From contig CALFIY010000066.1 in assembly GCA_937877595.1 (NCBI GenBank), positions 1 to 41,522 on the forward strand: DNA of 41,522 bases, written 5' to 3'. A program made the position numbers and the translations under genes. The notes under the pieces were generated by a model that had not been told where the DNA came from, did no database searches, and was given only the letters and a program-made list of their open reading frames with translations. Numbering within the stretch: the stretch's first letter is position 1; every line of letters starts with the position of its first letter. Of the stretch, positions 39,869 through 41,522 are shown piece after piece. The DNA is from an uncultured Prevotella sp. Its GTDB lineage: Bacteria; Bacteroidota; Bacteroidia; Bacteroidales; Bacteroidaceae.

Positions 39869-39899
39869 TTTGCTGAATTGAAATTAATGTTTACTTTTG
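39869..39899 (+). promoter_or_regulatory. OmpA-like gene promoter
   Basis: TTTG (39869-39872), 19 bp, then TACTTTTG (39892-39899) followed by CA. The leader is about 45 nt and AT-rich. The preceding spacer (39753-39868) shows nothing else. Confidence 0.85.
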
Positions 39900-39948
39900 C
39901 ACAAAATTCGTAAGAGTATATAATCACATTACATTAATTAGTATAGGT

Positions 39949-41130
39949 ATGAAAAAAATTCTAATGCTGCTGGCTTTTGTCAGCATTTCTGCAGCCACAA
40001 TGGCTCAGGACGAGGCTGTACCCACAGAGAAGTACAGTGTTTCCACTAATTCTTTCTGGAGCAACTGGTTCCTCCAGACTAACGTAACTTACAGTGCTTT
40101 CTACGACGGCACAGGCAACCTTTTCGCAAATCCATTCTACAAGTTCCCTCTCGGAACCGGTGTGAATGACAACAAGCACAACGTACAGACTGGTCTTGGT
40201 TTCTCTGTTGCTCTTGGCAAGTGGTTCACTCCTGGTATCGGTCTGCGCACAAAGGGTAACTTTCTGTGGCTGGGTAAGGCTTTCAACGGCGACGTCGACA
40301 AGTATCTGACTGTCAACGAGCACGTGCTGTTCAACCTGAGCAACATGCTCTGCGGTTACAACGAGAAGCGCGTGTGGAACTTCATTCCTTACATCGGTGC
40401 CGGCTTTGCTCGCAACTTCGACGCCAAGGCTAACACTATGGACTACAGCGCTGGTATCCTGAACACATTCCGTCTCGGTAAGGTTGTTTCTCTGAATCTC
40501 GAACTTGGCTACAACAGTTATGGTAGCGAGTGGAGCGGCAATGGTGGTGTTTCACCAAAGCACCGCTTGAACCAGTTCGATGTTGAACTTGGTCTTACTT
40601 GGAACCTCGGCAAGGGCACATGGGAGAAGACTCCGGACGTGGAGGCTATCAAGGCTCTCTCTCAGGGACAGGTTGACGCTCTTAACGCTCAGTTGTCTGA
40701 CGCTCAGTCTGAGAACGCCCGTCTGAAGGATCTGCTCGCTCAGCAGCAGAAGCAGGTTGCTCAGAACACTATCGCTCCTGTATCTACTGTGACGAAGTAC
40801 GTTGCTGCTCCTGTTTCAGTATTCTTCAACCTGGGCAAGGACAAGATTGCTTCTCAGAAGGATCTGCAGAACGTTGCCGCTCTGGCCGAAGTTGCTAAGG
40901 AGAACGGTGCTAAGTTGAAGGTTACTGGTTACGCTGACAGCAAGACTGGTAGCGCTGAGTACAACCAGGAACTCTCTCAGAAGCGTGCTGAGGCTGTTGC
41001 TGACATCCTGGCTGACGAGTATGGCGTAAGCCGCGACAACATCGAGGTAGTTGCTGCCGGTGGTGTTGACACTCTCACTCCAATTTCTTACAACCGTCGC
41101 GCTGTTGTTGAACTGGTTAACAAGAAGTAA
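39949..41130 (+). CDS. OmpA-family outer-membrane protein
   Basis: 393 residues with a signal peptide (MKKILMLLAFVSISAATMAQ). An N-terminal eight-strand barrel spans about 35-225 (aromatic strands such as NLFANPFYKFPLGTG and LNLELGYNSYGSEW). A coiled stretch follows at about 235-275 (QVDALNAQLSDAQSENARLKDLLAQQQKQ). A C-terminal OmpA/MotB domain (about 285-393) binds peptidoglycan: LGKDKIASQKDLQNVAALAEV, VTGYADSKTGSAEYNQELSQKRA, NRRAVVE. The gene uses GCT, GTT and GGT codons more than its neighbours, as expected for a very abundant protein. It anchors the outer membrane to the wall. Confidence 0.94.
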   Translation: MKKILMLLAFVSISAATMAQDEAVPTEKYSVSTNSFWSNWFLQTNVTYSAFYDGTGNLFANPFYKFPLGTGVNDNKHNVQTGLGFSVALGKWFTPGIGLRTKGNFLWLGKAFNGDVDKYLTVNEHVLFNLSNMLCGYNEKRVWNFIPYIGAGFARNFDAKANTMDYSAGILNTFRLGKVVSLNLELGYNSYGSEWSGNGGVSPKHRLNQFDVELGLTWNLGKGTWEKTPDVEAIKALSQGQVDALNAQLSDAQSENARLKDLLAQQQKQVAQNTIAPVSTVTKYVAAPVSVFFNLGKDKIASQKDLQNVAALAEVAKENGAKLKVTGYADSKTGSAEYNQELSQKRAEAVADILADEYGVSRDNIEVVAAGGVDTLTPISYNRRAVVELVNKK

Positions 41131-41163
41131 TTTTCCCAACAGGAAATTAAATACCTAAATTAT

Positions 41164-41202
41164 CGCCCTGACTGCAGAACTTGCAGTCGGGGTGATTTTT
41201 TT
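41164..41202 (+). terminator. Intrinsic terminator of the OmpA-like gene
   Basis: A 13-bp stem (41164-41176 with 41182-41194, two G-U pairs), loop GAACT, then ATTTTTTT. Confidence 0.92.
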
Positions 41203-41206
41203 ATGT

Positions 41207-41332
41207 GCAGTGGCGAAAATTACAACTGCTGTGGCGAAAATTACAACTGCAGTGGCAAAAATTACAACTGCTGTGGCGAAAATTACAACTGCAGAAGGAA
41301 AAATCACGACAGCAAGAGGGAGAATTTAAGAT
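41207..41332 (+). repeat. 21-bp tandem repeat array 3 (4 good units plus 2 decayed)
   Basis: Units start at 41207, 41228, 41249, 41270, 41291 and 41312, all 21 bp apart. The first four are GCAGTGGC or GCTGTGGC, then (A/G)AAAATTA, then CAACT. GCAG and GCTG alternate strictly, giving a 42-bp higher-order period. The last two are decayed, and looser A-rich copies may continue to about 41410. It starts 5 bp after the OmpA terminator T-run and lies before the tRNA-Val promoter. Confidence 0.92.
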
Positions 41333-41423
41333 GGCAACATGGAAAAAACGAGGTTTAGGAGGCGAAAAAGCACTGGAAAAAAAGCGAAAAAGCACTGAAA
41401 AATGCGAAAAAAGTGAGAAAAAA

Positions 41424-41455
41424 TTTGGCAGTTACAGGAAAACACCCTACCTTTG
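41424..41455 (+). promoter_or_regulatory. tRNA-Val promoter
   Basis: TTTG (41424-41427), 20 bp, then TACCTTTG (41448-41455) followed by CA, about 20 bp before the tRNA. Confidence 0.82.
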
Positions 41456-41475
41456 CATCCGCTTATGATAAGTAA

Positions 41476-41522
41476 GGGCGCTTAGCTCAGCTGGTTTAGA
41501 GCATCTGCCTTACAAGCAGAGG
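41476..41522 (+). tRNA. tRNA-Val (anticodon UAC), cut by the window end
   Basis: GGGCGCT acceptor strand, D-arm TAGCTCAGCTGGTTTAGAGC, anticodon stem TCTGC/GCAGA with loop CTTACAA, giving UAC. Only the 5' 47 nt are in the window; the T-arm and 3' acceptor strand lie beyond it. Confidence 0.9.

Noticed and set aside
41205..41468. An 87-codon frame over array 3 with a repeating WRKLQLL heptad
   Set aside because: The heptad is only the 21-bp DNA repeat read in one frame. The frame runs through the tRNA-Val promoter, and there is no initiation context.

Overview
The window is a piece of a Bacteroidales chromosome, most likely Prevotella or a close relative. The evidence is the promoter type, the gene families and the gene order. 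Nearly every transcription unit starts with the Bacteroidetes sigma-ABfr signature TAnnTTTG (often TACCTTTGCA). In eight cases a TTTG box lies 19 or 20 bp upstream. Families typical of the phylum include a NigD-like lipoprotein, DUF1599, OstA-like protein, paired parvulin isomerases and a PEP-binding protein fused to receiver domains. A secreted protein ends in a Prevotella-style VYTLNGQR...KGLYIV..KK tail. The species cannot be named from sequence alone.

Layout. 1-3430: rplM-rpsI-rpsB-tsf with a structured 5' leader and a strong terminator. 3460-3735: a 21-bp tandem repeat array and the broken C-terminus of an outer-membrane beta-barrel gene. 3735-6300: an iron-sulfur-type flavoprotein, greA and murF. 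6370-12380 is the most accessory-looking part: two GH26 mannanase-like lipoproteins, a PIN-domain remnant, a terminated structured RNA of unknown family, a large secreted protein and a 50-residue peptide of the Bacteroidales 'LLAGS' type. 12400-17055 (minus strand): PASTA protein, RluD-type pseudouridine synthase, Ddl, acyltransferase, NigD-like lipoprotein. 17213-17368: rpmH. 17690-20694: efp, glycosyltransferase, radC, lipoprotein. 20757-25150: DUF1599, DoxX-like protein in frame with TpiA, SPOR protein, folE, unknown membrane protein. 25160-29902: divergent receiver/PEP-binding protein and DASS transporter. 29926-30093: tRNA-Lys. 30112-32076: polysaccharide-type NDP-sugar epimerase. 32268-39752: guaB, two parvulin isomerases, OstA-like protein, mutL. 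39869-41202: OmpA-like porin. The window ends inside tRNA-Val.

Most genes are housekeeping: translation, cell wall, envelope biogenesis and nucleotide or cofactor synthesis. Many operon genes overlap by 4 bp (ATGA). The most unusual material is between or inside genes. It includes a family of exactly 21-bp, A-tract-bearing tandem repeats at three intergenic sites (one inverted), spacer-like repeats that have become coding in a glycosyltransferase and a SPOR protein, a near-identical promoter block used by two operons, and an unidentified rod-shaped RNA at 9490-9783.

All functional calls rest on motif recognition by eye; no database search or RNA folding program was run.
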